Assembly: GCF_001590925.1 (NCBI RefSeq)
Contig: NZ_BCTU01000016.1
Location: forward strand, 62,001 to 126,000
From: Serratia plymuthica NBRC 102599
Lineage (GTDB): Bacteria > Pseudomonadota > Gammaproteobacteria > Enterobacterales > Enterobacteriaceae
DNA length: 64,000 nucleotides
Direction of reading: 5' to 3'
The notes under the pieces were generated by a model. It was given only the letters and a program-made list of their open reading frames with translations, searched no databases and was not told the DNA's origin. This document shows, in pieces, positions 52,068 through 62,395 of the stretch; positions within the stretch are counted from its first letter, which is position 1, and each line of letters begins with the position of its first letter. The position numbers and the translations under genes were made by a program.

Positions 52068-52595
52068 GTGATCGATGATGATGGCTACCGCCCGAATGTT
52101 GGTATCGTAATCTGTAATCGTCAGGGGCAGGTCCTTTGGGCTCGCCGTTACGGTCAACACTCCTGGCAGTTTCCCCAAGGTGGGATTAACCCTGGCGAAA
52201 CCGCAGAACAGGCAATGTACCGTGAGCTGTTCGAAGAAGTGGGGCTGAGCAAAAAGGATGTGCGCATCCTGGCCTCAACCCGCAACTGGTTGCGCTATAA
52301 ATTGCCAAAACGTTTGGTGCGTTGGGACACAAAGCCGGTATGTATCGGCCAAAAGCAGAAATGGTTTTTGTTGCAGTTAATGTGCAATGACGCGGATATC
52401 AATATGCAACGCAGCAGCACGCCGGAGTTTGACGGCTGGCGCTGGGTGAGTTTTTGGTATCCGGTACGCCAGGTGGTGTCGTTCAAACGCGACGTTTACC
52501 GCCGGGTGATGAAAGAATTCGCCGTCACCGTGATGCCGATGCAGGAGCAGGCAACACAGCGGCAGCCCCCCGCCTATCGCCGGAAGAGAGGTTAA
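52068..52595 (+). CDS. rppH: RNA pyrophosphohydrolase RppH
   Basis: 175 residues, starting at GTG 52068 as in E. coli. Nudix box G38 to L60 with catalytic E53, E56 and E57 (YRELFEEVG). It removes pyrophosphate from 5'-triphosphate mRNA, starting 5'-end-dependent decay. ptsP follows after 12 bases. Confidence 0.97.
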   Translation: MIDDDGYRPNVGIVICNRQGQVLWARRYGQHSWQFPQGGINPGETAEQAMYRELFEEVGLSKKDVRILASTRNWLRYKLPKRLVRWDTKPVCIGQKQKWFLLQLMCNDADINMQRSSTPEFDGWRWVSFWYPVRQVVSFKRDVYRRVMKEFAVTVMPMQEQATQRQPPAYRRKRG

Positions 52596-52607
52596 GTTAA
52601 GCCGACT

Positions 52608-54854
52608 ATGCTCACGCGCTTGCGAGAAATTGTTGAGAAGGTGGCCGCGGCGGCCAGTCTGACAGATGCGCTGGATCTTTTGGTCAATGAAACCTGTCTG
52701 GCGATGGATACGGAAGTCTGCTCCATTTATCTGGCAGACAACGATCGCCGCTGCTACTACCTGATGGCGACGCGCGGGTTGAAAAAACCGCGCGGGCGCG
52801 CTATCGCGCTGGCATTTGATGAAGGCATCGTCGGGTTGGTCGGGCGCCGTGCAGAGCCGATAAACCTGGCGGACGCGCAGAGCCACCCCAGCTTCAAATA
52901 CATACCTCAGGTGAAGGAGGATCGTTTCCGATCCTTCCTGGGCGTGCCGATTATTCATCGCCGCCAACTGCTGGGGGTACTGGTGGTACAGCAGCGTGAG
53001 CTGCGCCAGTTCGACGAAAGCGAAGAATCCTTCATGGTGACTCTGGCTACGCAAATGGCCGGGATCCTCTCGCAATCGCAGCTTAACGCCATTTTTGGCC
53101 AATATCGCCAGACCCGCATCCGAGCGCTGGCGGCATCCCCCGGCGTAGCGGTGGCGGAAGGTTGGCAGGACAGCAGCCAGCCGTCGCTCGATCAGGTTTA
53201 CAAGGCCTCGACGCTCGATACCGTGAGCGAGCGGGAACGCCTGACGCAGGCGCTGGAAGAAGCCGGCGCGGAATTCCGCCGTTTCAGCAAGCGCTTTGCC
53301 GCCAGCTCGCAAAAAGAGAGCGCGGCGATTTTCGATCTGTACTCTCACCTGTTGAACGACGCCCGCCTCAAGCGCGAGCTGTTTGCCGAAATTGACGCCG
53401 GTTCCGTGGCGGAATGGGCGGTTAAACAGGTGATCGAGGTCTTTGCCGCCCAGTTCGCCAGCCTGCAAGACACCTATATGCGCGAGCGCGCCAGCGATTT
53501 GCGCGCGCTCGGCCAGCGCCTGCTATTCCACCTCGACGACACCACACAGGGGGCGACTCAGTGGCCGGCGCGTTTCGTGCTGGTGGCGGACGAACTGACT
53601 GCCACCCTGTTGGCTGAAATGCCGCAGGACAGGCTGGTCGGCGTGGTCGTACGCGACGGCGCCGCCAACTCCCATGCGGCGATTTTGGTGCGAGCGATGG
53701 GCGTGCCGACGGTGATGGGCGCGGATATCCAGCCTGCGCTGCTCAGCCAGCGGCTGCTGATTGTCGACGGTTATCGCGGCGAGCTGCTGGTCGACCCTGA
53801 ACCGGTGCTGGTGCAGGAATACCAGCGGCTGATCAGCGAAGAACTTGAGTTAAGCAAACTGGCGGAAGACGACGTCGAGCAGCCGGCCCAGCTCAAAAGC
53901 GGTGAGCGGGTTCAGGTGATGCTGAACGCCGGCCTCAGCCCGGAACACGAGCAGCTCTTGGGCGGGCGAGTCGATGGCGTCGGTTTGTACCGAACCGAAA
54001 TCCCTTTTATGTTGCAGAGCGGCTTCCCTTCGGAAGAAGAGCAGGTCGCGCAGTATCAGGGCATGTTGCAGCTCTATCCGAACAAACCGGTCACGCTGCG
54101 GACGCTGGATATCGGCGCCGATAAGCAACTGCCTTATATGCCGATCAGCGAGGAAAATCCCTGCCTGGGTTGGCGCGGTATCCGCATCACCCTTGATCAG
54201 CCGGAAATATTCCTGATTCAGGTGCGCGCGATGCTGCGCGCCAATGCCGGGACCGGCAACCTGGGCATCCTGCTGCCGATGATCACCAGCCTGGAAGAGA
54301 TCGACGAGGCCAGGCGGTTGATCGATAGAGCAGGGCGCGAAGTGGAAGAGGTGCTCGGATATGAAATCCCGAAACCCAAGCTTGGCGTAATGCTGGAAGT
54401 GCCGTCGATGATTTTCCTGATCCCCCATCTGGCCGGACGGGTTGAGTTTATTTCGGTTGGCACCAATGACCTGACCCAATACCTGCTGGCGGTGGATCGC
54501 AACAATACCCGCGTTGCGGCGCTGTACGACAGCCTGCATCCTTCAATGCTGCAAGTGCTTAAGCTGATCGTGGTTCAGGCCAACGCGGTCGGGCTGCAGG
54601 TGAGCCTGTGCGGTGAACTGGCCGGGGATCCGATGGGCGCGTTGCTGCTAGTGGGCATGGGCTATCGTAACTTAAGCATGAACGGGCGCAGTGTGGCGCG
54701 CATCAAATATCTGCTGCGGCATATTGAGCTGTCTGACGCCGAAGTGCTGGCGCAGCGGGTACTGGGCGCCCAGATGACGACCGAAGTGCGCCACCAGGTC
54801 GCGGCGTTTATGGAACGGCGCGGCATGGGCGGATTGATCCGTGGCGGCAAGTAA
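52608..54854 (+). CDS. ptsP: PTS-Ntr enzyme I (EI-Ntr)
   Basis: 748 residues. Order: N-terminal GAF domain (residues about 15-150, DTEVCSIYLADNDRRCYYLMA), then the phosphohistidine domain with the active His H356 (GAANSHAAILVRAMG), then the PEP-binding barrel (DIGADKQLPYMP, LCGELAGDP near the C-terminus with the conserved Cys). It starts phosphoryl transfer to NPr and EIIA-Ntr, linking nitrogen status to potassium and other processes. Start ATG 52608. Confidence 0.97.
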   Translation: MLTRLREIVEKVAAAASLTDALDLLVNETCLAMDTEVCSIYLADNDRRCYYLMATRGLKKPRGRAIALAFDEGIVGLVGRRAEPINLADAQSHPSFKYIPQVKEDRFRSFLGVPIIHRRQLLGVLVVQQRELRQFDESEESFMVTLATQMAGILSQSQLNAIFGQYRQTRIRALAASPGVAVAEGWQDSSQPSLDQVYKASTLDTVSERERLTQALEEAGAEFRRFSKRFAASSQKESAAIFDLYSHLLNDARLKRELFAEIDAGSVAEWAVKQVIEVFAAQFASLQDTYMRERASDLRALGQRLLFHLDDTTQGATQWPARFVLVADELTATLLAEMPQDRLVGVVVRDGAANSHAAILVRAMGVPTVMGADIQPALLSQRLLIVDGYRGELLVDPEPVLVQEYQRLISEELELSKLAEDDVEQPAQLKSGERVQVMLNAGLSPEHEQLLGGRVDGVGLYRTEIPFMLQSGFPSEEEQVAQYQGMLQLYPNKPVTLRTLDIGADKQLPYMPISEENPCLGWRGIRITLDQPEIFLIQVRAMLRANAGTGNLGILLPMITSLEEIDEARRLIDRAGREVEEVLGYEIPKPKLGVMLEVPSMIFLIPHLAGRVEFISVGTNDLTQYLLAVDRNNTRVAALYDSLHPSMLQVLKLIVVQANAVGLQVSLCGELAGDPMGALLLVGMGYRNLSMNGRSVARIKYLLRHIELSDAEVLAQRVLGAQMTTEVRHQVAAFMERRGMGGLIRGGK

Positions 54855-55035
54855 AGGCTGCTGCAGACTGATTTTTTTACAGAACTTTTCCCTGTCGGCC
54901 AGTCCGGAGGCGGTTAAGCTTATGCTATTATCCGCCTCCTCGACTGCGTTGAAAGCAACGAAAAAGAGTGTTTTAGCGCGTTTGGCACCTGCCGCCCCCG
55001 GTTGGGGAAGAATAATAGACATGTTGTGGTGATAG

Positions 55036-55908
55036 ATGACCAATAGCTATCTGGCGTTTCCTAAATTTGATCCGGTGATTTTCTCTATCGGCCCGGTTTC
55101 TTTGCACTGGTATGGCCTGATGTACCTGGTTGGCTTTGTTTTTGCCATGTGGCTGGCGGTGCGCCGTGCCAACAAACCGGGCAGCGGCTGGACCAAGGAT
55201 GAAGTGGAGAACCTGCTGTATGCCGGTTTCCTCGGTGTGTTCGTCGGTGGCCGCGTCGGTTATGTGCTGTTCTACAACCTGCCGCTGTTCCTGGATAATC
55301 CGCTTTACCTGTTTAAAGTCTGGGACGGTGGTATGTCGTTCCACGGCGGTCTGCTGGGGGTGATCCTGGTGATGTTCTGGTTCGCCCGCCGTACCAAGCG
55401 CACCTTCTTCCAGGTTTCCGATTTTATTGCTCCGCTGATCCCGTTTGGCTTGGGCGCCGGCCGTTTGGGTAACTTTATCAATGGCGAGCTGTGGGGCCGT
55501 GTGACCACCGATACGCCTTGGGCAATGCTGTTCCCCGGCTCGCGCGGCGAAGACGTCGCCATCGCCGCGGCCGATCCGCAGCTGTTGCCGCTGCTGAATC
55601 AGTACGGCGTGTTGCCGCGGCACCCGTCCCAGCTGTATGAACTGCTGCTGGAAGGCGTGGTGCTGTTTATCATTCTGAACCTGTTTATCCGCAAACCGCG
55701 GCCGATGGGGGCCGTATCCGGCCTGTTCCTGATTGGCTACGGCGCATTCCGCATTATCGTCGAGGCCTTCCGCCAGCCGGATGCTCAGCTTGGCCTGTTC
55801 GACGGCGTTGTCAGCATGGGGCAGATCCTGTCCGTCCCGATGGTGGTGGCCGGTATTATTATGATGATTTGGGCGTATCGTCGTCGCCCGCAGCAACAAC
55901 TGTCGTGA
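55036..55908 (+). CDS. lgt: prolipoprotein diacylglyceryl transferase
   Basis: 290 residues (E. coli 291). Polytopic inner-membrane enzyme adding diacylglycerol from phosphatidylglycerol to the lipobox cysteine. The Lgt signature is clear: [19 protein letters not shown], and [16 protein letters not shown]. thyA begins 7 bases after its stop. Confidence 0.97.
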   Translation: MTNSYLAFPKFDPVIFSIGPVSLHWYGLMYLVGFVFAMWLAVRRANKPGSGWTKDEVENLLYAGFLGVFVGGRVGYVLFYNLPLFLDNPLYLFKVWDGGMSFHGGLLGVILVMFWFARRTKRTFFQVSDFIAPLIPFGLGAGRLGNFINGELWGRVTTDTPWAMLFPGSRGEDVAIAAADPQLLPLLNQYGVLPRHPSQLYELLLEGVVLFIILNLFIRKPRPMGAVSGLFLIGYGAFRIIVEAFRQPDAQLGLFDGVVSMGQILSVPMVVAGIIMMIWAYRRRPQQQLS

Positions 55909-55915
55909 GGAAAAA

Positions 55916-56710
55916 ATGAAACAGTATCTGGATTTGATGAACAAAGTGCTCGCCGAGGGCACCCCTAAAGCCGACCGTACCGGCACTGGCACGCTGTCGA
56001 TTTTCGGCCACCAGATGCGTTTCAATTTGCAGGAAGGCTTCCCGTTGGTGACCACCAAGAAGTGCCACCTGCGTTCCATCATCCATGAGTTGTTATGGTT
56101 CCTGAACGGTGACACCAACGTGGCTTATCTGCGTGAAAACAACGTCAGCATTTGGGACGAGTGGGCAGATGATCATGGCGATCTTGGCCCGGTGTACGGC
56201 AAGCAGTGGCGCGCATGGGGCGCTGCGGACGGGCGTCAGATAGACCAGTTGAGCAACGTGCTGAAACAACTGAAACAGGATCCGGATTCACGCCGTATTA
56301 TAGTTTCAGCCTGGAACGTGGGTGAGCTGGATCAGATGGCGCTGGCACCGTGCCATGCGTTCTTCCAGTTCTACGTAGCGGACGGCAAACTCTCTTGCCA
56401 GCTGTATCAGCGTTCCTGCGACGTGTTCCTTGGCCTGCCGTTCAACATCGCCAGCTATGCGCTGTTGGTGCATATGATGGCGCAACAATGCGATCTCGAG
56501 GTCGGTGATTTTGTCTGGACCGGCGGTGACACCCATTTGTACAGCAATCATATGGAGCAGACCCGGTTGCAGCTAACCCGCGAACCGCGTGCGTTACCGA
56601 AACTGGTGATCAAACGCAAACCGGCTTCGCTGTTCGATTATCGCTTTGAAGACTTTGAAATCGAAGGCTACGACCCGCATCCAGCCATCAAGGCACCGGT
56701 TGCCATCTGA
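55916..56710 (+). CDS. thyA: thymidylate synthase
   Basis: 264 residues, identical length to E. coli ThyA. Nucleophile C146 ([10 protein letters not shown]), the [11 protein letters not shown] folate/phosphate region and the [20 protein letters not shown] motif are all present. It methylates dUMP to dTMP using methylene-tetrahydrofolate. Confidence 0.98.
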   Translation: MKQYLDLMNKVLAEGTPKADRTGTGTLSIFGHQMRFNLQEGFPLVTTKKCHLRSIIHELLWFLNGDTNVAYLRENNVSIWDEWADDHGDLGPVYGKQWRAWGAADGRQIDQLSNVLKQLKQDPDSRRIIVSAWNVGELDQMALAPCHAFFQFYVADGKLSCQLYQRSCDVFLGLPFNIASYALLVHMMAQQCDLEVGDFVWTGGDTHLYSNHMEQTRLQLTREPRALPKLVIKRKPASLFDYRFEDFEIEGYDPHPAIKAPVAI

Positions 56711-56733
56711 GTTTGGCCACATAAGTTATCTCC

Positions 56734-56766
56734 AAGGGCGCACTGGTTGCGCCCTTGCTTTTTTCT
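56734..56766 (+). terminator. intrinsic terminator after thyA
   Basis: 9-bp stem (AAGGGCGCA 56734-56742, TGCGCCCTT 56748-56756) followed by GCTTTTTTC. Ends the lgt-thyA transcript. Confidence 0.85.
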
Positions 56767-56906
56767 CCCTCGCTCTTGGCCCCGTTTGCGCTCTGCTTCG
56801 CATTTTATTTTGGCCTGTTGCCTGTTGCATAGAAAGGTTGCGCAGAGCGCTTCAGCTTGAGTAAACCTCGCTTCCCCGTTTTGCCCCCTTGAGTACACTG
56901 GCCGCC

Positions 56907-57413
56907 ATGAACGACAACCTGATTTTCAATACCGAAGACCAGCGCGGCATGACGCTGATTGAACTGCTGGTGGTGATCACCCTGGCGGGCATGCTCACCG
57001 GCTGGGGTGTCAGCCATTGGCACCATTATCAGCAGAGCCTGCGGCTGGAACATACCGCTCAGCAGTTGCTGGCGTTTCTCACCCGGATGCAGGCGGACGC
57101 CAACTGGCGTAACCGCACGGCGTTGCTGTGGTTTAAAACCGGCGATCCCTGGTGCATCGGGATCAATCAGCCAGTGTCGGGGTGTGAAGGGTATAGCGAT
57201 GACCTGTTCAGCCCGCATTACCGGGATGTAAGGCTGGCAGAGCATACTCAAAAGGAGATGGGATTTTATGGGTTACGCAATAACGCGCAGGCTGGGCATA
57301 TCGTGCTCAATAACGGTGCCGGTAGCCTGCGATTGGTGCTGTCCGCCAAAGGCCGGCTGCGCCTGTGCAGCGAGGACGTAAGCATACGGGGGATTACGGC
57401 ATGCCAGCCCTAG
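56907..57413 (+). CDS. ppdA: prepilin-like protein PpdA (minor pseudopilin)
   Basis: 168 residues from ATG 56907. A TTG at 56889 is an alternative; neither has a strong ribosome site. The prepilin peptidase site sits after a short leader (NDNLIFNTEDQRG-MTLIELLVVITLAG), with the expected Glu five residues after the cut. The C-terminal part contains Cys pairs (PWCIGI, SGCEG). Minor pseudopilin of the enterobacterial ppdAB-ygdB-ppdC group. Confidence 0.87.
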   Translation: MNDNLIFNTEDQRGMTLIELLVVITLAGMLTGWGVSHWHHYQQSLRLEHTAQQLLAFLTRMQADANWRNRTALLWFKTGDPWCIGINQPVSGCEGYSDDLFSPHYRDVRLAEHTQKEMGFYGLRNNAQAGHIVLNNGAGSLRLVLSAKGRLRLCSEDVSIRGITACQP

Positions 57414-57979
57414 AGCGAGGTTTCACGCTGCCGGAGGTGATGCTGGCGCTGACGTTCGGCAGCCTGATTATGCTGGCGGCGGCTAAAACCTACCCGGTAT
57501 TGCGGCAGCACAGTGTCGATGTCGGCCGGCACTACCGGCTGGAATCGGTGCTTCGGCAGTTGGCGTTCGGCATTGAGAAAGATCTGCGTCGCACCGGTTT
57601 CTGCGCCGGTAACTGCCGCGGGCGGGCATTACTGATTGGCCATGCACCGGGGGAGGCTGTGGGCAGTTGTGTGATCATGGCTTACGACATCACCCGTAAC
57701 GGCCGCTGGGAGACGCTTGGCGCAGATGCCGGATATTTTGGTTACCGGCTGCGGCAGGGGGCGCTGGAAGGGCAACGTGGCGTAACCCACTGCCACGGCA
57801 CGGGTTGGGAGCGGTTACTGGATAACGATGAAGTGCGCATTGAAACTTTCAGCGTCAAATCGGTCGCGGGCAGCAGCGGCAAAACATGGGTCATGTTGTC
57901 GCTGGCCGGGCGTTCGAAGGCGGATGACGCTATACGCCGCAACTTGTACTGGGCGATTAACATGGCCTCGCTACCATGA
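57401..57979 (+). CDS. ppdB: prepilin-like protein PpdB (minor pseudopilin)
   Basis: 192 residues from ATG 57401, overlapping ppdA by 13 bases. Leader ALERG precedes the FTLPEVMLALTFGSLIML N-methylation motif with Glu at position 5. Its TGA overlaps the next ATG, so the four genes are translated together. Confidence 0.87.
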   Translation: MPALERGFTLPEVMLALTFGSLIMLAAAKTYPVLRQHSVDVGRHYRLESVLRQLAFGIEKDLRRTGFCAGNCRGRALLIGHAPGEAVGSCVIMAYDITRNGRWETLGADAGYFGYRLRQGALEGQRGVTHCHGTGWERLLDNDEVRIETFSVKSVAGSSGKTWVMLSLAGRSKADDAIRRNLYWAINMASLP

Positions 57980-58422
57980 GTGCAGTAGGGCAGCGTGGCG
58001 GCAGTACGCTGGCGGCAGTGATGCTGCTGTTGGTGATGGGGCTGATGTTGTTGAATGCCCAGCATCGCCAACTGGATAGCGCTTTGCTGCTGGCCGCCGA
58101 TCAACAGCGCTATCTGAAGGCATACAACCAGGCTGCTTCGGCGCTCAGTTGGGGCGTGGCGCAGTCCTGGCCCCGCAACCGGTTAGGGGCCAACGGCTGG
58201 TGGTGTCAGCAAACCGCAGAGCTGCGCGCCTGCGCCAAATTGTCCGCCCAGGCGGGGATTGTGCTGGTGCGGGGGGACGGGGCGATGAGTGAAGGGGAGC
58301 CGTTGCGATTATATCAATTGACCAAACCGGATGGCACGGGCAGTACCTTTGAGCTAAGGACGGAAATCGGCGGTTGGCTGGATTTTTGCCCCGAAAAACG
58401 GGAAACGGACTGTGCGGATTAA
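57976..58422 (+). CDS. ygdB: YgdB (DUF2509) family protein
   Basis: 148 residues. ATG 57976 overlaps the ppdB stop (ATGA). A single N-terminal hydrophobic helix (about residues 9-28, STLAAVMLLLVMGLMLLNA) resembles a pilin stem but lacks the Glu-5 motif, as in E. coli YgdB. Likely a pseudopilin-complex component. Confidence 0.85.
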   Translation: MSAVGQRGGSTLAAVMLLLVMGLMLLNAQHRQLDSALLLAADQQRYLKAYNQAASALSWGVAQSWPRNRLGANGWWCQQTAELRACAKLSAQAGIVLVRGDGAMSEGEPLRLYQLTKPDGTGSTFELRTEIGGWLDFCPEKRETDCAD

Positions 58423-58807
58423 CGTGCGGGTGGCTCCCGCAGCAGGGCTATGGCGCCAACAGGGTTTCAGCCTGCCGGAAGTGCTGATTGCCGCATTGCT
58501 GTTCGCGGTGTCGCTGCTGGGATTGTTACAGTATCATCAGGTGCTGTTGCACTCTTTTCAGCGCCAGTGGCAGTATCGGCAAGCATGGTCGTTGGCGCAC
58601 CAACAACTGGAAGTCTTTGCGGCCACCGGTCGCACGGATGCAGAACTGTTGCCCTTGCTGCCCGGGTGGCAGCGCGAGATGCGGCTGAACTCTCCGCAAG
58701 CCGCTTGCCAACGGCTGACGGTAAGAATACAAACGCCTCAGCGGCAGTGGGCTGAATTGAATCGCTGGTACTGCACCGCCGGTACTCCGGCAGATATTAT
58801 GTTTTAA
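58412..58807 (+). CDS. ppdC: prepilin-like protein PpdC (minor pseudopilin)
   Basis: 131 residues from GTG 58412, overlapping ygdB by 11 bases. Later in-frame GTG codons give alternative starts. The prepilin site is QQG-FSLPEVLIAALLFAVSLLG. Last gene of the minor pseudopilin set, 10 bases before recC. Confidence 0.85.
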   Translation: MRINVRVAPAAGLWRQQGFSLPEVLIAALLFAVSLLGLLQYHQVLLHSFQRQWQYRQAWSLAHQQLEVFAATGRTDAELLPLLPGWQREMRLNSPQAACQRLTVRIQTPQRQWAELNRWYCTAGTPADIMF

Positions 58808-58817
58808 GGGAGCACCC

Positions 58818-61800
58818 ATGTTTAGGGTTTATCATTCCAATCAGTTGGATTTGCTGAAAACGCTGACCAGCACGTTGATAGCCAGAGAGCCATTGGCCGA
58901 TCCTTTTCAACAGGAAGTGGTGCTGGTGCAAAGCCCGGGTATGGCGCAGTGGTTGCAGATGCAGCTCGCGGAACAGTTTGGCATCGCCGCCAATATCGTC
59001 TTTCCACTGCCTGCAACCTTCATCTGGGACATGTTCACCCGGGTTTTGCCCGGCATCCCGAAAGAGAGCGCCTTCAGTAAAGACGCCATGACCTGGAAAC
59101 TGATGTGGCTCCTGCCGGATCTTCTCACCCGGCCGGAATTTGCCCCGCTGCAACATTACCTCACCGACGACGGCGACAAGCGTAAAATTCATCAGCTTGC
59201 CGGCCGGGTGGCGGATCTGTTTGACCAATATCTGGTGTATCGCCCGCAATGGTTGGAAAGCTGGCAAAAGGGTGAAAGCATTGATGGGCTGGCGGAGGCC
59301 CAGCAATGGCAGGCACCGCTGTGGGCGCGGCTGGTCGAATATACCCATGAGCTGGGGCAACCGGAATGGCATCGTGCAAACCTGTATCGTCGCTTTATCA
59401 GCGTGCTGGAAAAGGCGGAACGCTGCCCGGAAGGGTTACCGCCGCGGGTGTTCATCTGCGGTATCTCGGCGCTGCCGCCGGTGTATCTGGAGGCCTTGCA
59501 GGCGCTGGGGCGCCATATTGATATTCACCTGATGTTCACCAATCCGTGTCGCTACTATTGGGGGGATATTCAGAGCCAGTCATTCCTGGCGAAATTGCAG
59601 AGCCGCAAGCGGCGCCATTATCAGGATAAAACGGAATATGCCTTATTCAGAGATCCCGATAATGCCGCCGCGCTGTTTAATGCTGAAGGCGAACAAGATC
59701 TGCCCAACCCGCTGTTGGCTTCATGGGGCAAGTTGGGGCGTGACCACCACTTTTTACTCTCGCAGATAGAATCTTCGCAGGAGATTTTTGCGTTTGTAGA
59801 TATCCCTGCGGATACCTTATTGCACGCCATTCAGCACGATATGCTGGAGTTGAAAAATAGTGCCGTCATCGGCACCACGCTGGAGACGCTGGAGAGCAGC
59901 GCGACCAAACGTCGGCTCGATCCCGAGGATCGCTCTATCAGCCTGCACGCTTGCCACAGCCCGCAGCGTGAGGTGGAGGTTTTACACGACCAACTGTTGA
60001 CCATGCTGGCGGAAGATCCTGCGCTGACGCCGCGAGATATCATCGTGATGGTGGCAGATATCGACAGTTACACGCCTTATATTCAGGCGGTGTTCGGCAA
60101 TGCCTCCCCTGAACGCTATCTGCCGTTTGCGATCTCTGACCGCAAGGCGAGCCAGTCGCACCCGGCGTTGCAGGCGTTTATCTCGCTGCTGGATTTGCCG
60201 CAGAGCCGTTTTACTTCCGAACAAGTGTTGGCGCTGCTGGAAGTGCCGGCGTTGGCGGCGCGTTTCTCTATCCAGGAGGAGGGGTTACGCCTGTTACGCC
60301 ACTGGGTTGGGGAGTCCGGCGTCCGCTGGGGGCTGGATGACGACAACGTACGTGAACTGGATCTGCCGGCCACCGGCCAGCATACCTGGCAATTCGGCAT
60401 TACCCGAATGCTGCTGGGCTACGCCATGGACAGCGATGCCGGCGATTGGCAGGGCGTGCTGCCTTATGATGAGTCTAGCGGCCTGGTCGCGGAGCTTGCC
60501 GGGCAGTTGGCCGAGTTGTTGGCCTCCCTCAGCCGCTGGCGGCAACGATTGACCGAGGCGCGCGCTCTGCCGGAGTGGCTGCCGCTTTGCCGCCAATTGC
60601 TTGATACCTTCTTTGAGCCGGACGGCGAAACCGAGGCGGCACTGGCGCTGATTGAGCAGCAGTGGAGCAAAGTGTTTGAACACGGGCTGGCGGCGCGTTA
60701 CCCCGATGAGGTGCCATTAACTATTCTGCGTGACGAACTGGCTGCGCGTCTCGATCAGGAACGTATCAGTCAACGCTTCCTTGCCGGGCAAATCAACTTC
60801 TGCACGCTGATGCCGATGCGTTCCATTCCGTTCAAAGTGGTTTGTCTGCTGGGCATGAACGACGGGGTTTATCCGCGCACTTTGCCGCCGCTGGGCTTCG
60901 ATCTGATGGCACAGCAGGTAAAACGTGGCGATCGCAGCCGCCGCGACGACGATCGCTATCTGTTCCTGGAGGCGATTCTGTCGGCACAGCAGCGGCTGTA
61001 TATCAGCTTTATCGGCCGTTCCATTCAGGATAACAGCCTGCGTTACCCTTCGGTGCTGGTAACCGAACTGCTGGAGTATCTGGAGCAAAGTTATTGCCTG
61101 CCGGGTGATGAGGCGCTGGACGCCGATGCCAGCGCACTGAAGGTCGGTAAACACTTGCTTAGCTGGCACGCGCGAATGCCGTTTGCCGCCGAGAATTTTT
61201 TGCCCGGCACGGAAGCGCAAAGCTATGCCGCCGAATGGCTGCCCGCAGCTGATAAACGCGGTGCGGCGCATCCACCGTTTAACCAACCGCTATTGCCTGA
61301 TGAGCAGACCCAGATCTCGCTGGATGATTTGCTGCGGTTCTATCGCCATCCAATCCGCGCGTTCTTCCAACTGCGGCTGGGGGTCAGTTTTATCCTTGAA
61401 GAAACCGAATTGCCGGACGAAGAGCCTTTCATCCTGGATAATCTCAGCCGCTATCAGCTCAACAGCCAATTGTTGAATACCTTGATTGACGGCGAGGATG
61501 CCGCCCGTTTGTTCCAGCGGGCGCGTGCCGCCGGCGGCTTGCCTTTTGGGCCCTTCGGCGAGATTTACTGGCAGAAACAGCAAGAGGAGATGAGCGAACT
61601 GGCCGAGCAGGTGCGCGCCGAACGCAGCGAGGGGCACAGTCTGGAGCTGGATATCGACATTGCCGGGGTGCATATCAGCGGCTGGTTGCATCAGGTACAG
61701 GAGGATGGGCTGCTGCGCTGGCGGCCGGCCACCCTGTCGGCGGTTGATGGCATACTGTTGTGGCTGGAACATCTGGCATACTGCTGCGCCGGGGGCACGG

Positions 61801-62189
61801 GGGAAAGCCGTATTTATGGCCGCAAAGGCGCCGCGTGGCGTTTTGCCGCGTTAACCGCCGAGGATGCCCGCGAGCAGTTGGCTGAGCTGGTGGCGGGTTA
61901 TCAGCGTGGTTTATGCCAGCCGTTGCTCTTGCTGAATAAAAGCGGTTGGGCGTGGCTGAGCCAGTGCTATCAACCGGAAACCCAGAGCATTGACTGGGAT
62001 GAAGAGGTGCAAATCAAGGCGCGGGCCAAGTTATTGCAAACCTGGCAGGGCGATCAGCGCATTCCTGGTGAAGGCGAAGACGCCTATGTCCAACGGGTAT
62101 TCCGTCAGATGGACAATGCCTGTTTAGAGCAAATTCTGGCCGAAACAGAACGTTACCTGTTGCCGGTGGCGAAGCATAATTTAGGCTGA
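58818..62189 (+). CDS. recC: RecBCD subunit gamma (RecC)
   Basis: 1123 residues (E. coli 1122). Starts MFRVYHSNQLDLLK like its relatives. It carries inactive helicase-like domains and the Chi-recognition channel, and pairs with RecB and RecD for double-strand break repair. ptrA and, beyond the window, recB and recD should follow, as in the usual locus. ATG 58818 has GGGAG upstream. Confidence 0.97.
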   Translation: MFRVYHSNQLDLLKTLTSTLIAREPLADPFQQEVVLVQSPGMAQWLQMQLAEQFGIAANIVFPLPATFIWDMFTRVLPGIPKESAFSKDAMTWKLMWLLPDLLTRPEFAPLQHYLTDDGDKRKIHQLAGRVADLFDQYLVYRPQWLESWQKGESIDGLAEAQQWQAPLWARLVEYTHELGQPEWHRANLYRRFISVLEKAERCPEGLPPRVFICGISALPPVYLEALQALGRHIDIHLMFTNPCRYYWGDIQSQSFLAKLQSRKRRHYQDKTEYALFRDPDNAAALFNAEGEQDLPNPLLASWGKLGRDHHFLLSQIESSQEIFAFVDIPADTLLHAIQHDMLELKNSAVIGTTLETLESSATKRRLDPEDRSISLHACHSPQREVEVLHDQLLTMLAEDPALTPRDIIVMVADIDSYTPYIQAVFGNASPERYLPFAISDRKASQSHPALQAFISLLDLPQSRFTSEQVLALLEVPALAARFSIQEEGLRLLRHWVGESGVRWGLDDDNVRELDLPATGQHTWQFGITRMLLGYAMDSDAGDWQGVLPYDESSGLVAELAGQLAELLASLSRWRQRLTEARALPEWLPLCRQLLDTFFEPDGETEAALALIEQQWSKVFEHGLAARYPDEVPLTILRDELAARLDQERISQRFLAGQINFCTLMPMRSIPFKVVCLLGMNDGVYPRTLPPLGFDLMAQQVKRGDRSRRDDDRYLFLEAILSAQQRLYISFIGRSIQDNSLRYPSVLVTELLEYLEQSYCLPGDEALDADASALKVGKHLLSWHARMPFAAENFLPGTEAQSYAAEWLPAADKRGAAHPPFNQPLLPDEQTQISLDDLLRFYRHPIRAFFQLRLGVSFILEETELPDEEPFILDNLSRYQLNSQLLNTLIDGEDAARLFQRARAAGGLPFGPFGEIYWQKQQEEMSELAEQVRAERSEGHSLELDIDIAGVHISGWLHQVQEDGLLRWRPATLSAVDGILLWLEHLAYCCAGGTGESRIYGRKGAAWRFAALTAEDAREQLAELVAGYQRGLCQPLLLLNKSGWAWLSQCYQPETQSIDWDEEVQIKARAKLLQTWQGDQRIPGEGEDAYVQRVFRQMDNACLEQILAETERYLLPVAKHNLG

Positions 62190-62337
62190 TCCCTTGGCAT
62201 TACCTTAGGTCACATCCCCGGTGGTACTGATTGCTCTGAGGTGGTAAAAATAAGCAGGATTATATTCAACTATCGGGGTTAGCTCCGGTCTTACATAACG
62301 TACAGGTATATAGCCTTTTGTTGTGTTGTTTTGATGC

Positions 62338-62372
62338 ACACCGCCAACGTCAGGGATTTGGCGTAGCGGTGT
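62338..62372 (+). promoter_or_regulatory. hairpin in the recC-ptrA gap
   Basis: Outer arms ACACCGC (62338-62344) and GCGGTGT (62366-62372), with an inner CGCCAA/TTGGCG pair, lie 24 bases before the ptrA ATG. The 206-bp gap (62190-62395) also has AT-rich promoter-like DNA. The hairpin may sit in the ptrA mRNA leader. Confidence 0.4.
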
Positions 62373-62395
62373 CAGAATAGGGGTTCATTTTGGAT

